From an uncultured Bacilli bacterium (GTDB lineage: Bacteria > Bacillota_I > Bacilli_A > RF39 > UBA660): a stretch of DNA of 59,625 nucleotides. The stretch spans positions 1 through 59,625 of the forward strand of contig CANQBE010000004.1 of the NCBI GenBank assembly GCA_947589515.1, given 5' to 3'. The notes under the pieces are model-generated. The model searched no databases and was not told the DNA's origin. It worked only from the letters and a program-made list of their open reading frames with translations. Below, in pieces: positions 41,099-50,095 of this stretch. Each line of letters begins with the position of its first letter. The first letter of the stretch is position 1. The position numbers and the translations under genes were made by a program.

Positions 41099-43123
41099 AT
41101 GAAAAATAAACCATTTCAAAGAAATCAAAGAATCTCTTTCTTTGAAATTATTTTATTTTTTTCCTTTCTTCTTTTATGTTTTTCTTTAACTCATATCATC
41201 TATTTTAGAAGTAGTTTTTATCAACAAAAATTAGCACAACTTACGGATGTCATTGTCTATGGTGAAAGTGCTCCACGAGGTAGAATCTATGACCGTAATT
41301 ATAATTTATTAGTAGATAATATTGCAGTACCAGTTATTTATTATCAAAAAGAAGATCATGTCACCGTGCAAGAAGAAATTGATCTTGCTTATTTTGTTAG
41401 TAATTTTTTGGAACTGGATTATCAAAAAATCTATGATCGAAATTTAAAAGAATTTTATTTGGTTTTACATTCTGAAGAATGCAATCAGAAAATAACGAAA
41501 GAAGAATGGAAAAAATTAGAAAAAAGAGAGCTCACTAATACGGACATTGAAAATTTGAAAATTGCGAGAATTACGGAAGAAGATTTAAGTAATTTTCAAG
41601 AACAGGATAGGAAAGCTGCTTACATTTATTATTTAATGAATCAAGGGTATTCTTACGCCGATAAAGTGATTAAAAGTAGTGGTGTAACCGATCAAGAATA
41701 TGCTTATTTTTCAGAAAATAATGATAAATTGCATGGCTTTGATACTAAGGTTACTTGGGAAAGAACATATCTATATGGGGATACTTTTAAAAATTTGTTA
41801 GGAAAAGTAGGTAGTATTCCTAAAGAAGAAAAAGATTCTTATGTAAAAAATGGTTATGCTTTAACTGATATTGTGGGTTTAAGTAATATTGAAAAGCAGT
41901 ATGAAGAGTTATTAAAAGGTGAAAAAGCAAAATATCGGAAAGTAAGTAATGATCAATTAGTACTAGTAGAGGATGCCAAAAGAGGACAGGATATTGTATT
42001 AAGCATTGATATTCATTTACAGCAAGAAGTAGATCAGATTATCGATGAATATTTATTGAAAGCAAAATCAGAGGCTAATACTAGATTTTTAAGTAAAACC
42101 TATGCTGTTATAGAACAGCCAAATACGGGAGAAGTATTGGCATTATCGGGTAGACAAATCTTAAAAAATAATGGGGTTTATGCTACTTATGATATTTCTT
42201 CCTATGCTTTAACAGATCCCATGACACCTGGTTCTGTCATTAAAGGAGCATCGATGTTAGTAGGATATAATACGGGTGCTGTTCAGATAGGAGAAACTAT
42301 GACTGATGAATGTGTGAAACTAGCCAATCTTCCTCAAAAGTGTTCTTCTCATCAAATTGGAAGATTAAATGATATTATAGCTTTAGCCGAATCAAGTAAT
42401 GTTTATCAATTTAAAATTGCTTTGAGGGTTGCAGGAGTCAATTATTCTTATAATCAACCTGTTACTATTAATGAAGAAGCTTTTGATATTTATAGAAATA
42501 CTTTTTATGAATTTGGATTAGGGGTCAAAACGGAAATTGATTTACCAGTTGAAAGTTTAGGATATAGTGGCAAAAGTCGTGCTGCTGATTTACTACTAAA
42601 TTTTGCCATTGGCCAATATGATAGTTATACTCCTATTCAACTTTCTCAATATATTACGACGATTGCTTCTGATGGAAAAAGATTACAACCTAGATTATTA
42701 AAAGAAATTCATGATAGTAGTGCTAATGACGAAATTGGCAAATTATTAGAAATCAAAGATGTTCATGTTTTAAATACCGTTACTACTAAGGATGAATATT
42801 TAAAGCGTGTTCAAGAGGGTTTTGTTGCTGTTATGGAAATTGGACTTGGTAAAAAAGTAATGGGTGATAGTCCACATCCTGCTGGAAAAACAGGTACGAG
42901 TGAAAGTTTTATTGATGCAGATGGCGATGGTAAAATTGATACAGCTACTACCAGTAATGCTTTTGTTGGTTATGCTCCTGCAGATCATCCAGTGATGACA
43001 ATTACGGTTACTTCCCCTGATGTAGAAGATCCTAATACCGGAATTAGTTATCGTACTTATATGAACCGGTTAATTGCTAGAAAAATATCCAATAAGTATT
43101 TTGAAATGTATCCTAATTTCTAA
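41099..43123 (+). CDS. Class B penicillin-binding protein (PBP2/elongation-like)
   Basis: A 674-residue transpeptidase. It has an N-terminal anchor (about 12-35), a pedestal with PRGRIYDRNYNLLVDN, and an insert of about 100 residues between pedestal and catalytic parts. The transpeptidase signatures are SVIK (in MTPGSVIKGAS), SSN (AESSNVYQ) and KTGTSE. It lacks PASTA repeats, unlike FtsI at 27522, so it is more likely the elongation or a sporulation enzyme. The start at 41099 follows AGGTGATT; the GTG at 41090 is unlikely. Confidence 0.88.
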   Translation: MKNKPFQRNQRISFFEIILFFSFLLLCFSLTHIIYFRSSFYQQKLAQLTDVIVYGESAPRGRIYDRNYNLLVDNIAVPVIYYQKEDHVTVQEEIDLAYFVSNFLELDYQKIYDRNLKEFYLVLHSEECNQKITKEEWKKLEKRELTNTDIENLKIARITEEDLSNFQEQDRKAAYIYYLMNQGYSYADKVIKSSGVTDQEYAYFSENNDKLHGFDTKVTWERTYLYGDTFKNLLGKVGSIPKEEKDSYVKNGYALTDIVGLSNIEKQYEELLKGEKAKYRKVSNDQLVLVEDAKRGQDIVLSIDIHLQQEVDQIIDEYLLKAKSEANTRFLSKTYAVIEQPNTGEVLALSGRQILKNNGVYATYDISSYALTDPMTPGSVIKGASMLVGYNTGAVQIGETMTDECVKLANLPQKCSSHQIGRLNDIIALAESSNVYQFKIALRVAGVNYSYNQPVTINEEAFDIYRNTFYEFGLGVKTEIDLPVESLGYSGKSRAADLLLNFAIGQYDSYTPIQLSQYITTIASDGKRLQPRLLKEIHDSSANDEIGKLLEIKDVHVLNTVTTKDEYLKRVQEGFVAVMEIGLGKKVMGDSPHPAGKTGTSESFIDADGDGKIDTATTSNAFVGYAPADHPVMTITVTSPDVEDPNTGISYRTYMNRLIARKISNKYFEMYPNF

Positions 43124-43149
43124 AATTTTACAGAAAATAAAAAAAGTTT

Positions 43150-43178
43150 TTGCTTTTTTATCAATACTACGATATAAT
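43150..43178 (+). promoter_or_regulatory. Promoter of rpmG
   Basis: TTGCTT (43150-43155), 17 bp and TATAAT (43173-43178). Confidence 0.8.
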
Positions 43179-43205
43179 ACCTATAGGAAACAAGGAGGGA
43201 TTATT

Positions 43206-43370
43206 GTGGCAAAGGTAGGAAATAGACAAAATAAAACTTTAGTTTGTACTGTTTGTGGTAAAGAAGGATATAGAAAAAGTAAAAATATAAAAAACACAAC
43301 AGACCGTTTAGAACTTAATAAATATTGTTCTAACTGTAGAAAACATACAACACATAAAGAAAAGAAATAA
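43206..43370 (+). CDS. rpmG: 50S ribosomal protein L33
   Basis: A 54-residue protein starting with GTG at 43206 after AAGGAGGG. It contains the zinc-ribbon form of L33: CTVCGKEGY, a basic middle part with TDRLELNKY, then CSNCRKHTTHKEKK. Keeping four Cys marks the C-plus, zinc-dependent type. The longer frame running in from the PBP gene is not a real start. Confidence 0.93.
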   Translation: MAKVGNRQNKTLVCTVCGKEGYRKSKNIKNTTDRLELNKYCSNCRKHTTHKEKK

Positions 43371-43384
43371 GATAGGAGATTAGC

Positions 43385-43546
43385 ATGTTAGAACAATTTC
43401 AACCCTTTATTGATTACAAGAAATTAATTGAAATGCAAGCGAAAGGGTGTAGTTATCGCCTTTCAAAAGATGAGAAAGTAATGAAAACTAATACTTCTAT
43501 GAATTCAACAACCAAGTCTAAAGTAAGAAAAATAGGAAAGAAATAG
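43385..43546 (+). CDS. Small hypothetical basic protein (53 aa)
   Basis: AGGAGATTAGC precedes an ATG opening a 53-codon frame (MLEQFQPFIDYKKLIEMQA...), which ends in a Lys-rich tail (KVRKIGKK). It sits 14 bp after rpmG and before efp, so it is likely cotranscribed with rpmG. No family is recognised. A basic 53-residue protein next to rpmG could be ribosome-associated, but that is a guess from context. Confidence 0.55.
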   Translation: MLEQFQPFIDYKKLIEMQAKGCSYRLSKDEKVMKTNTSMNSTTKSKVRKIGKK

Positions 43547-43570
43547 GGGAATGGTATTCTCCTTTATTTC
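43546..43570 (+). terminator. Hairpin between the rpmG unit and efp
   Basis: GGGGAAT-GGT-ATTCTCC (43546-43552/43556-43562, one G.T pair) followed by TTTATTT. The T tract is interrupted, so termination may be partial. Confidence 0.55.
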
Positions 43571-43589
43571 TACATAAGGAGGTTTTATA

Positions 43590-44147
43590 ATGATTAATAC
43601 AAATGATTTAAAAGTAGGTATGACTATCCAAATTGATGGTAATATTTTTACAGTATTAGAAACTGGACATGTAAAACCAGGTAAAGGTGCTGCTTTCGTT
43701 ACTGCTAAATTAAAAAATTTAAGAACTGGTTCTATTATTGAAGAAAGATTTAATGCTGGTACTAAAGTGGAAGCAGCTAGAATTGAAAAGAAAGATATGC
43801 AATATTTATATGAAATGAGTGGTACTTACTATTTCATGAATATGGAAACTTATGATCAAATTGAATTAAGTAAGGATACTTTAGGAGATGATGCTAAGTT
43901 TTTAAAAGAAAACTTAATGGTAAATATTACATTCTATGAAGGAGAAATTTTAGGTCTTGCTTTACCTGATAAGATTGAATATGTCATTACTCATTCTGAA
44001 CCAGCTGTAAAAGGAAATACTTCTACTGGTGCTATGAAAGATGCTACTTTGGAAAATGGAATGACTATTAAAGTACCATTATTTATCGAAGAAGGAGAAA
44101 CGGTTTTAGTTACTACAAAAGATGGTAAATATGCATCTCGTGCTTAA
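43590..44147 (+). CDS. efp: Translation elongation factor P
   Basis: A 185-residue, three beta-domain protein. The KOW-like first domain carries HVKPGKGAAFV with the tip Lys that is modified in many species. VNITFYEGEILGLALPDKIEYVI and the C-terminal NGMTIKVPLFIEEGETV.. are conserved. It relieves ribosome stalling at polyproline. AAGGAGG precedes the ATG. No modification enzyme is in the window. Confidence 0.96.
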   Translation: MINTNDLKVGMTIQIDGNIFTVLETGHVKPGKGAAFVTAKLKNLRTGSIIEERFNAGTKVEAARIEKKDMQYLYEMSGTYYFMNMETYDQIELSKDTLGDDAKFLKENLMVNITFYEGEILGLALPDKIEYVITHSEPAVKGNTSTGAMKDATLENGMTIKVPLFIEEGETVLVTTKDGKYASRA

Positions 44148-44162
44148 GAGATGCTTTTTTTT
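44133..44162 (+). terminator. Terminator of efp
   Basis: GCATCTC (44133-44139) pairs with GAGATGC (44148-44154), then T8. The efp stop codon lies in the loop. Confidence 0.9.
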
Positions 44163-44181
44163 GTGGGTAAATCTTTATCAT

Positions 44182-44209
44182 GCATATTTCTTTTTTTTTA
44201 TCATAATCT
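44182..44209 (+). promoter_or_regulatory. Possible sigma-E-type promoter of spoIIIAH
   Basis: GCATATT (44182-44188), 13 bp, then CATAATCT (44202-44209), close to the mother-cell sigma-E elements (KMATATT and CATACAMT). The start would be about 44214, just before AAGGAG at 44216-44221. Confidence 0.5.
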
Positions 44210-44229
44210 TTACTGAAGGAGAAATGATT

Positions 44230-44745
44230 ATGATTAATAAACAGAGTTTGTGGTTTTTAACATTATTCAGTTTAATACTTGTACTTAGTGTGTATTATAT
44301 TACGATGCCTAATGAACTTTTACTTACCAATAACAGTAATCAACTTGCTGCGAAACCTACTAGTGGAGAAGTAGATGATACCGAAGTAACAATTGAAGAA
44401 AGTGAATTATTAGTTACAATGCGCGTTAATTTAGAAGAAGAAAGAAGTCAAAAATTAGAAAGTTTACGAAGTACATTAACGAGTGAAGATGCAACTAGTG
44501 AAGAAAAAAATAATGCTTATGAGCAAATTAAATATATTACAGATTTAAAAGGACAGGAAGAAGTATTAGAACAGAAATTAAAGAAAGAGTTTGGTTTGGA
44601 TAGTTTTATTAAAATTGATAATAAAGAGATTAAAGTAGTTGCTATTAAAGAAAAGCATGATACTGCTTTAGCTAATAATATTATGAAAACGATTCAAAAT
44701 GAATTTAAAGATAAAGTATATATAACGGTTAAATTTGAAAAATAG
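44230..44745 (+). CDS. spoIIIAH: Stage III sporulation protein AH
   Basis: A 171-residue bitopic protein. The start MINKQSLWFLTLFSLILVLSVYYITMP is the SpoIIIAH signature with one span. A helical linker rich in Glu (to about 120) precedes a ring-building-motif-like domain at the C terminus. SpoIIIAH sits in the mother-cell membrane and pairs with SpoIIQ across the septum. Start 44230 is set by GGAG 8 bp upstream. The rest of the spoIIIA operon is not here, so this gene is detached from it. Confidence 0.85.
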   Translation: MINKQSLWFLTLFSLILVLSVYYITMPNELLLTNNSNQLAAKPTSGEVDDTEVTIEESELLVTMRVNLEEERSQKLESLRSTLTSEDATSEEKNNAYEQIKYITDLKGQEEVLEQKLKKEFGLDSFIKIDNKEIKVVAIKEKHDTALANNIMKTIQNEFKDKVYITVKFEK

Positions 44746-44764
44746 TTGGTGGGCACTTTTACTA

Positions 44765-44792
44765 ACTCATTGTTTTCTTTTTACATACAATA
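44765..44792 (+). promoter_or_regulatory. Sigma-K-type promoter of gerE
   Basis: An AC at 44765-44766, 17 bp, then CATACAATA (44784-44792), a perfect CATAnnnTA. The same -10 also fits sigma-E (CATACAMT). In B. subtilis gerE is a sigma-K gene. Confidence 0.65.
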
Positions 44793-44833
44793 CTATGAGT
44801 AATGATGTGATAAAAAACAAGAGGAGTGAAAAT

Positions 44834-45040
44834 GTGAATACCAAAATTTTAACCAAAAGAGAACATGAAGTTTTCTCTTTACTGATTATGAATAAAACTA
44901 CGAAAGATATTGCGAAAAAATTAGGAATTAGTGAAAAAACAGTTAGAAATCATATTTCTAATGTCATTCAAAAATTAGGAGTCAATGGAAGAGCAGTCGC
45001 TGTAGTTGAGTTATTAAAATTAAAAGAAATAGAATTATAA
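44834..45040 (+). CDS. gerE: GerE, late mother-cell sporulation regulator
   Basis: A 68-residue LuxR-type helix-turn-helix protein without a receiver domain. LTKREHEVFSLLIMNKTTKD, ISEKTVRNHISNVIQKLGV and RAVAVVELLKLKEIEL closely follow B. subtilis GerE, and the length is about the same. GerE switches on or modulates the last coat genes under sigma-K. GTG 44834 is chosen with GGAG 7 bp upstream. The upstream in-frame ATG at 44795 overlaps the promoter. It lies between spoIIIAH and gerM. Confidence 0.92.
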   Translation: MNTKILTKREHEVFSLLIMNKTTKDIAKKLGISEKTVRNHISNVIQKLGVNGRAVAVVELLKLKEIEL

Positions 45041-45066
45041 GAGTAAACGAAAGTTTATTCTTTTTC
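45039..45066 (+). terminator. Terminator of gerE
   Basis: AAGAGTAAAC-GAAA-GTTTATTCTT (45039-45062, one G.T pair) then T run. Confidence 0.85.
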
Positions 45067-45117
45067 TAATTCTAAATTTTAAAATCATTCATATGTTTAA
45101 TTAGATAGGGTGATTAC

Positions 45118-46059
45118 ATGTTAAAGCGAAAAGCACTTAGAAAAATTATGATTACGACATTTTCTTTCTTGATTGTTTTTGTGATTTGTATTATTCCTGA
45201 AAAAATAAATAGTCATGATAATTATTTAAATGCGGGAATGGATATTGAATATGTGTCCAATTTAGGTACTAATGAAATTTATTTATTAGGACCGAACCAT
45301 TATTTAGTCAAAACGAATGTATTATTAGAAGAAAGTACTTTAGATGCTAAAATTAGGGGTATTATTGATTATTTAACGATTCAAAAAAGTACTAAAATTC
45401 CAAATGGATTATCGGGTATTATTCCTACTAACACGAAATTAAATACGGTTGAAATTAAAGATAAGGTGGCAGTACTTGATTTTTCAAAAGAATTACTAGA
45501 CATATCTATTGATTTGGAAGAAAGACTAATAGAGGCTATTACTTATAGTATTATCAATCTAGATGATATTGCTGGAATTACGATTCAAGTAGAAGGAAAT
45601 CGTTTAGAAGAACTTCCTAAAACTAAGAAAAAATTACCAGAAATACTAGATAGAAACTTTGGTATTAATAAAGTATTTGATATTGATCATTTAGATGGTA
45701 TTCAAAAAGTGACTTTGTATTATATTGATGAAATTAATAATCATCGCTATTATGTTCCGGTTACTAAATATTTAAATGATGATAGAGAAAAAATTAATAT
45801 TATCATTGATCATTTGTCTAGTAATTATATTTATGAATCTAATTTAGTATCTCTATTAAATCAAAATACAGAATTAATTAACTATGAAATAGAAGATGAG
45901 ATTATGACTTTAAATTTTAATCATAGTATTTTTACCAATGATAAATTATTAGAAGAAGTTACTTATACGATTGCAGAATCTGTTTTTGATACTTATGATA
46001 TTAAAAGTGTCATCTTTCAAGTAGAAGGAGAAAATATTGTAACGACCAATAAATCATAA
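45118..46059 (+). CDS. gerM: GerM-like sporulation/germination protein
   Basis: A 313-residue protein. An N-terminal anchor (about 10-27) is followed by two GerMN domains, visible as a repeated pattern (TNEIYLLGPNHYLVKTN...LDAKIRGIIDYL; QKVTLYYIDEINNHRYYVPVTK...KINIIIDHL). GerM is membrane-bound in the intermembrane space of the engulfed forespore and aids sporulation and germination in B. subtilis. No clear lipobox is seen. CATATGTTT (45090-45098) upstream may be a sporulation -10, but this is weak. AGGGTG precedes the ATG. Confidence 0.85.
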   Translation: MLKRKALRKIMITTFSFLIVFVICIIPEKINSHDNYLNAGMDIEYVSNLGTNEIYLLGPNHYLVKTNVLLEESTLDAKIRGIIDYLTIQKSTKIPNGLSGIIPTNTKLNTVEIKDKVAVLDFSKELLDISIDLEERLIEAITYSIINLDDIAGITIQVEGNRLEELPKTKKKLPEILDRNFGINKVFDIDHLDGIQKVTLYYIDEINNHRYYVPVTKYLNDDREKINIIIDHLSSNYIYESNLVSLLNQNTELINYEIEDEIMTLNFNHSIFTNDKLLEEVTYTIAESVFDTYDIKSVIFQVEGENIVTTNKS

Positions 46060-46090
46060 AAAAAGAAAATTTATACTTTTCTTTTTTTAT
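46058..46090. terminator. Bidirectional terminator between gerM and the orphan gene
   Basis: An A-rich left arm AAAAAAAGAAAA (46058-46069) pairs with TTTTCTTTTTTT (46077-46088). Confidence 0.75.
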
Positions 46091-48198
46091 TTTGATTTTA
46101 TTTTTTGCGTATTTTTCTTTAAATATGATTGGTTTAAATCAAAATTATGACACGATTTTAAGATGATATCTAAAAAATCCTTTTTATCTTCTAAATGATA
46201 GTTGCTAAGCCAGTATTCTAATAGGAGTTGCTGTGTGTATGAATCTGAGGAAATATTAAAAATGGGAATCCATAGATCATATAAATTTTTATATAAAAAG
46301 TCTTTTTTTGCTTTTGCTATTACATTTTCTATTACGCCACTATTTTTTAAAAAGGCCAATGGTATTATATTATTATTAGAATCATTCATTCCGCAAAGCA
46401 TATTAGAAAAAAGTAATTCATCAAAGTTAGTAGATAAATTATATAATGAAGAATATAAGGCTTCTTGGAGTGGAGTTCTTTTATTGTTTGTTAACTTTGT
46501 TTCTTGAAATAAACCAAGAAATCTGTTATCGATAGATTTTTTTAAAAACTCAACATTTTGATGATTTGGATTGGTATAAAAACAATCGTAATTTGCCGTG
46601 TTTGGATTTCTATAATCAATGCATATTACTGAATCTAATAATAGTTTATTTTCTAATTGAAATTCTTGAAAGTATGCATCATCAGATATTAAATTTCTAT
46701 AAAATTCTGATAAGGAAAATAGAAATTGCTGATTTTTTTCTTGGTGATTTTTCTGTTTTGTATTGATAATAGTTTCTATCATATGATTAGAATATTTTCT
46801 TACTAAGAAGTCATTGTGTAGCAAGTTGTATAATGTTATATTTGATTCAGAAGAGGATGGATGATAGAAAAAATGTACCGGTTTCTTGTTTTCTAAGAAA
46901 CTAATTATTTCTTGTTTGAATTGTATATAATAATTACATTCATAAAAAGCAGGAATCTTTTTATATTGAGTCATATTAAAATTTTCCCAAACTTTCTTTA
47001 AACTTTCTGTATATTCTCTAAAAACATAATCTTGCATATTATCATTTTGTTCTTTTATTAGATATTGGTAACAATTATTATCTTCAAAAATATAGCAGGT
47101 ATCACTTTCTAATAAAATTTGATTCAAATAATTTTTGTTGAAAAGTGTTACTGTATGATATGAATGAATTTGACAAGTAATCGACATATTATTTTCTTGG
47201 CATTTTTGATTTAATTTTTCTGTTAATTCCTGCATATTAATATTTTCCAATTCTCCTATTATAGAAATAGAATATACAGTTATTTTTTGATTCTGGTAAT
47301 CTTCTTTTAATTGTTTCCAAATAGAATCATATATCATAGAAAATGAAATCAAAGCATTATTATTTTTTAAGTTAGTAGTTGTTACGTAATCTCCATTTTG
47401 TAATGATGCACTTTTTAATTCATTTTGAAATATTACATTCCATGAGAAATTTTTCTTTAATTTTTTGATTAAGATATCTTTATAGATAATATGAATTGAT
47501 TTTTCAATGGCTGTTGTTTGGATTTCTTTTTGATATTTACCAATTTCTAAATAGAAGTCTTGAATATTTTTAAGACATATTGGATGAGAAAAAGTAAAAT
47601 ATAATATATTATTTTTGATGATGGTATCTTGATACAATAGACTATCTATAAATTGATTGTAGATATCATGAGAAATTTCAAAATAGTAATCTTTACTACA
47701 AACAAAATTGGTTAATAAATCATAATAAGACTTTAAATAATTGGTTAATGTTTCATTTGGTATTTGAAAAACATGGTTATATTCTATTATTTCTTTATAC
47801 GATTTTAAAAAATTTTTTGCTTTTTCTTGAAAATGAATGCATTGTTTTTCAGATAAAAAGGAATTTTGATATTGAATCATAATTTCAGATAGCAAATCTA
47901 TTAGGTTATTATTGGGTGTAATTTTACTTTCAAAAGAAATTGGAGTAAAGGTGAAATCATAATTTTGGTGTTCGGAAGCAAGTATAATCTTTCCTTTATG
48001 TAAATGTTCATATACAATTTCTGATATTTTTCTTCCAAATTCATATGGATTTTCACTTTGTATAGTAAATGGCATTTCCTTTTTAGTTTTCCCGTTAATT
48101 AGTGATAGATTATTTTTATTGGGAAGTAAAGTAAGAAAATAGGTAAAATCTAATACGATATTACAGAATGATAAAAAATTGCTATCCTTATAATTCAT
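46087..48198 (-). CDS. Large orphan protein (703 aa) of unknown function
   Basis: I do not recognise this protein. It is soluble, with no signal or transmembrane segment. It is rich in Asn, Tyr, Phe and Ile, and alternates helices with Tyr/Phe-rich strands. Local phrases such as VICIDYRNPNTANYDCFYTN carry no known motif. GAGAGG lies before the ATG. It is flanked by a bidirectional terminator and divergent from the zincin at 48367. Asn-rich, very AT-rich codon use resembles accessory genes nearby. It could be a large enzyme or a defence-type protein, but nothing supports a choice. Confidence 0.6.
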   Translation of the reverse strand: MNYKDSNFLSFCNIVLDFTYFLTLLPNKNNLSLINGKTKKEMPFTIQSENPYEFGRKISEIVYEHLHKGKIILASEHQNYDFTFTPISFESKITPNNNLIDLLSEIMIQYQNSFLSEKQCIHFQEKAKNFLKSYKEIIEYNHVFQIPNETLTNYLKSYYDLLTNFVCSKDYYFEISHDIYNQFIDSLLYQDTIIKNNILYFTFSHPICLKNIQDFYLEIGKYQKEIQTTAIEKSIHIIYKDILIKKLKKNFSWNVIFQNELKSASLQNGDYVTTTNLKNNNALISFSMIYDSIWKQLKEDYQNQKITVYSISIIGELENINMQELTEKLNQKCQENNMSITCQIHSYHTVTLFNKNYLNQILLESDTCYIFEDNNCYQYLIKEQNDNMQDYVFREYTESLKKVWENFNMTQYKKIPAFYECNYYIQFKQEIISFLENKKPVHFFYHPSSSESNITLYNLLHNDFLVRKYSNHMIETIINTKQKNHQEKNQQFLFSLSEFYRNLISDDAYFQEFQLENKLLLDSVICIDYRNPNTANYDCFYTNPNHQNVEFLKKSIDNRFLGLFQETKLTNNKRTPLQEALYSSLYNLSTNFDELLFSNMLCGMNDSNNNIIPLAFLKNSGVIENVIAKAKKDFLYKNLYDLWIPIFNISSDSYTQQLLLEYWLSNYHLEDKKDFLDIILKSCHNFDLNQSYLKKNTQKIKSK

Positions 48199-48308
48199 AA
48201 TGAACCTCTCGTTATTTCCAAAATGGAATCATCATTTTTTATATCTTATTACTATAGCATTGAATTTTCATTTTATCAATTATAAAAGTATTAAAATTGC
48301 TGCTATCC

Positions 48309-48337
48309 TTGTCAATTCATTCTATTTGTGATATAAT
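48309..48337 (+). promoter_or_regulatory. Promoter of the M3-like zincin gene
   Basis: TTGTCA (48309-48314), 17 bp and TATAAT (48332-48337) with extended TGA. AGAGGTGA precedes the ATG. Confidence 0.8.
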
Positions 48338-48366
48338 ATGGGCATTCTTTTAAGAGGTGATTTCAT

Positions 48367-49431
48367 ATGAAAACAGGATGGGATTATGAATATTTTGCAT
48401 TTAAAAAAAGAAATCTACAAGAACAATTAGAAAAAACCGAAAATATCAAGCAACGAAAAAAAATAGAAGAAGATATCGATCTATGTGATTATCTTACTAC
48501 TATTCTTTTGTTTTCAACAGGCGAAACGATAGATTCTGATATTACGATGAAACAGTTTGTAGAAGAAATCTATCAACAAGATTTTTCTTATCCAATACCA
48601 GTAGTAGAACAAGAAAAAATAGATGAAATCACGTTATCTTTTTTAAAACTACCTAAATTAAAAATAGAACGGGCTATCACATCTATTTCTGCAACTGATT
48701 CTATTCAAATTGTTGGCGATTTTATAAAAGACCAATTTCATGAAAAACATTATCAATTATATAAAGATATCTTTATGGATCATAGTCATTATGTGCTTTT
48801 TGATCCAAATACTGATTTATCTAATGTTGTTTCTTTAGATGGAGAAATGCTTGTACGCATTAAGAAAAGTAATGATATGGAAATGTTATCATCTATTGCT
48901 CACGAAATGGGACATCTATATAGAATGTCAAATAATTCTCAAATGATTTTCACTAATTTTTATCGTGAATATGAATCTTTTTTCTATGAATTTCATTTAT
49001 TATTATGGTTAATTCAAAATCATATTTATAGAAAAGAAGCTACCAATCGTTTTTTACAGTTATTTGATATTGTAGAAAAGGTATCCTATATGAGATATTG
49101 TATTCAAAACTATCAGTTAAATCAAATAGCTTCTTCGAAACAATTTACAGAAAAAATCAATCAATTTCATTTAAGAAGAGATTTGCATTTTAGAAAAAAT
49201 CAAGATTTATTCGATTTATATATTACAGCACTTGGTATGGATTTCCAAACATATTTTCATTCCTTTATGGCAGTATTGAATCATATGGATGATTTTGATC
49301 GATATGAACAGGTGATAAAAGGAATCAAGAATCGAAATGAAAGTACTATTCAAGCAAAAATATTAACTAAAAATAAAAATTCATATCAATCTTATGTAGA
49401 ATATAGAAGTATGCTTCAAAATCTTTCTTAA
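48367..49431 (+). CDS. Zincin-like peptidase with M3-type HExGH motif
   Basis: A 354-residue soluble helical protein. SSIAHEMGHLYRM carries the HExGH site (about 178-182). FYREYESFFYEFHLLL, about 25 residues later, supplies a Glu in the position of the third ligand of M3 oligopeptidases. It is shorter than M3 enzymes (about 600) and lacks their C-terminal region, so it may be a diverged or minimal relative. A second HExxH gene is at 13880. The promoter at 48309 gives it separate control. Confidence 0.62.
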   Translation: MKTGWDYEYFAFKKRNLQEQLEKTENIKQRKKIEEDIDLCDYLTTILLFSTGETIDSDITMKQFVEEIYQQDFSYPIPVVEQEKIDEITLSFLKLPKLKIERAITSISATDSIQIVGDFIKDQFHEKHYQLYKDIFMDHSHYVLFDPNTDLSNVVSLDGEMLVRIKKSNDMEMLSSIAHEMGHLYRMSNNSQMIFTNFYREYESFFYEFHLLLWLIQNHIYRKEATNRFLQLFDIVEKVSYMRYCIQNYQLNQIASSKQFTEKINQFHLRRDLHFRKNQDLFDLYITALGMDFQTYFHSFMAVLNHMDDFDRYEQVIKGIKNRNESTIQAKILTKNKNSYQSYVEYRSMLQNLS

Positions 49432-49542
49432 GATTGATCAGAATTTTGAATGATAGAGAATTCGAAATTTGAAATATGACATATCATTCTATATCATATA
49501 TAGGACAAAATCATATAGTGATGAAAATCAGAGAAAATAGGA

Positions 49543-50064
49543 GTGATTACAGCAGATATTAATCAATTGAAACTTAGACAGGAAATTGAAAACTTAGCTC
49601 GTTTACAATACCATAAACTTTATGAATACAATATGCATGGTCCAGATACTTTTGACTGTGCCGGTTTTGTATGGTTTGTATACCATGAAATTTTAAATAT
49701 TAATTTATATGAAAAGGGAATAGGGTTGTCTACTACAACTAAAATGATGACAAGTATGTATGGAAATCTCCAATTATTTTCAGAAAATGATATGGACAAA
49801 GATTTAAAGAAACTCAAAAAAGGAGATATTGTTTTTTTGCATAGACAATCGTTAGAAGATACAATTCCCAAAAAAGATAATAAATATCCTGGACATTGTG
49901 GAATTTATTTAAATGATAATTATTTTATTCATTGTTCGAGACCAAAGGGTAGAGTCATTATTAGTAATTTTTTACAAAATAGATATTGGCAAAATGTCTT
50001 AGTTGCTAGTAAAGATATTATTGGAGATTCCAAAGTATTGAAAATTACGAAAAGATATTATTAA
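49543..50064 (+). CDS. NlpC/P60-type cysteine hydrolase
   Basis: A 173-residue NlpC/P60 domain. The catalytic Cys is in TFDCAGFVWFVYHEI (about 38), the first His in YPGHCGIYL (about 118) and the third residue His in FIHCSRPKGRV. It has no secretion signal, so it may act inside the cell or be released by lysis like phage enzymes. The start is uncertain: GTG 49543 overlaps the AGGAG site, and no ATG is available before the conserved region. It could be damaged at its 5' end. Confidence 0.7.
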   Translation: MITADINQLKLRQEIENLARLQYHKLYEYNMHGPDTFDCAGFVWFVYHEILNINLYEKGIGLSTTTKMMTSMYGNLQLFSENDMDKDLKKLKKGDIVFLHRQSLEDTIPKKDNKYPGHCGIYLNDNYFIHCSRPKGRVIISNFLQNRYWQNVLVASKDIIGDSKVLKITKRYY

Positions 50065-50095
50065 ATAGAAAATATAGTGTTCTACAAATGCACAA

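Noticed and set aside
49447..49488. Inverted repeat GAATGATA/TATCATTC upstream of the NlpC/P60 gene as an operator
   Set aside because: Eight-base arms with a long loop in AT-rich DNA can arise by chance, and no regulator is adjacent.
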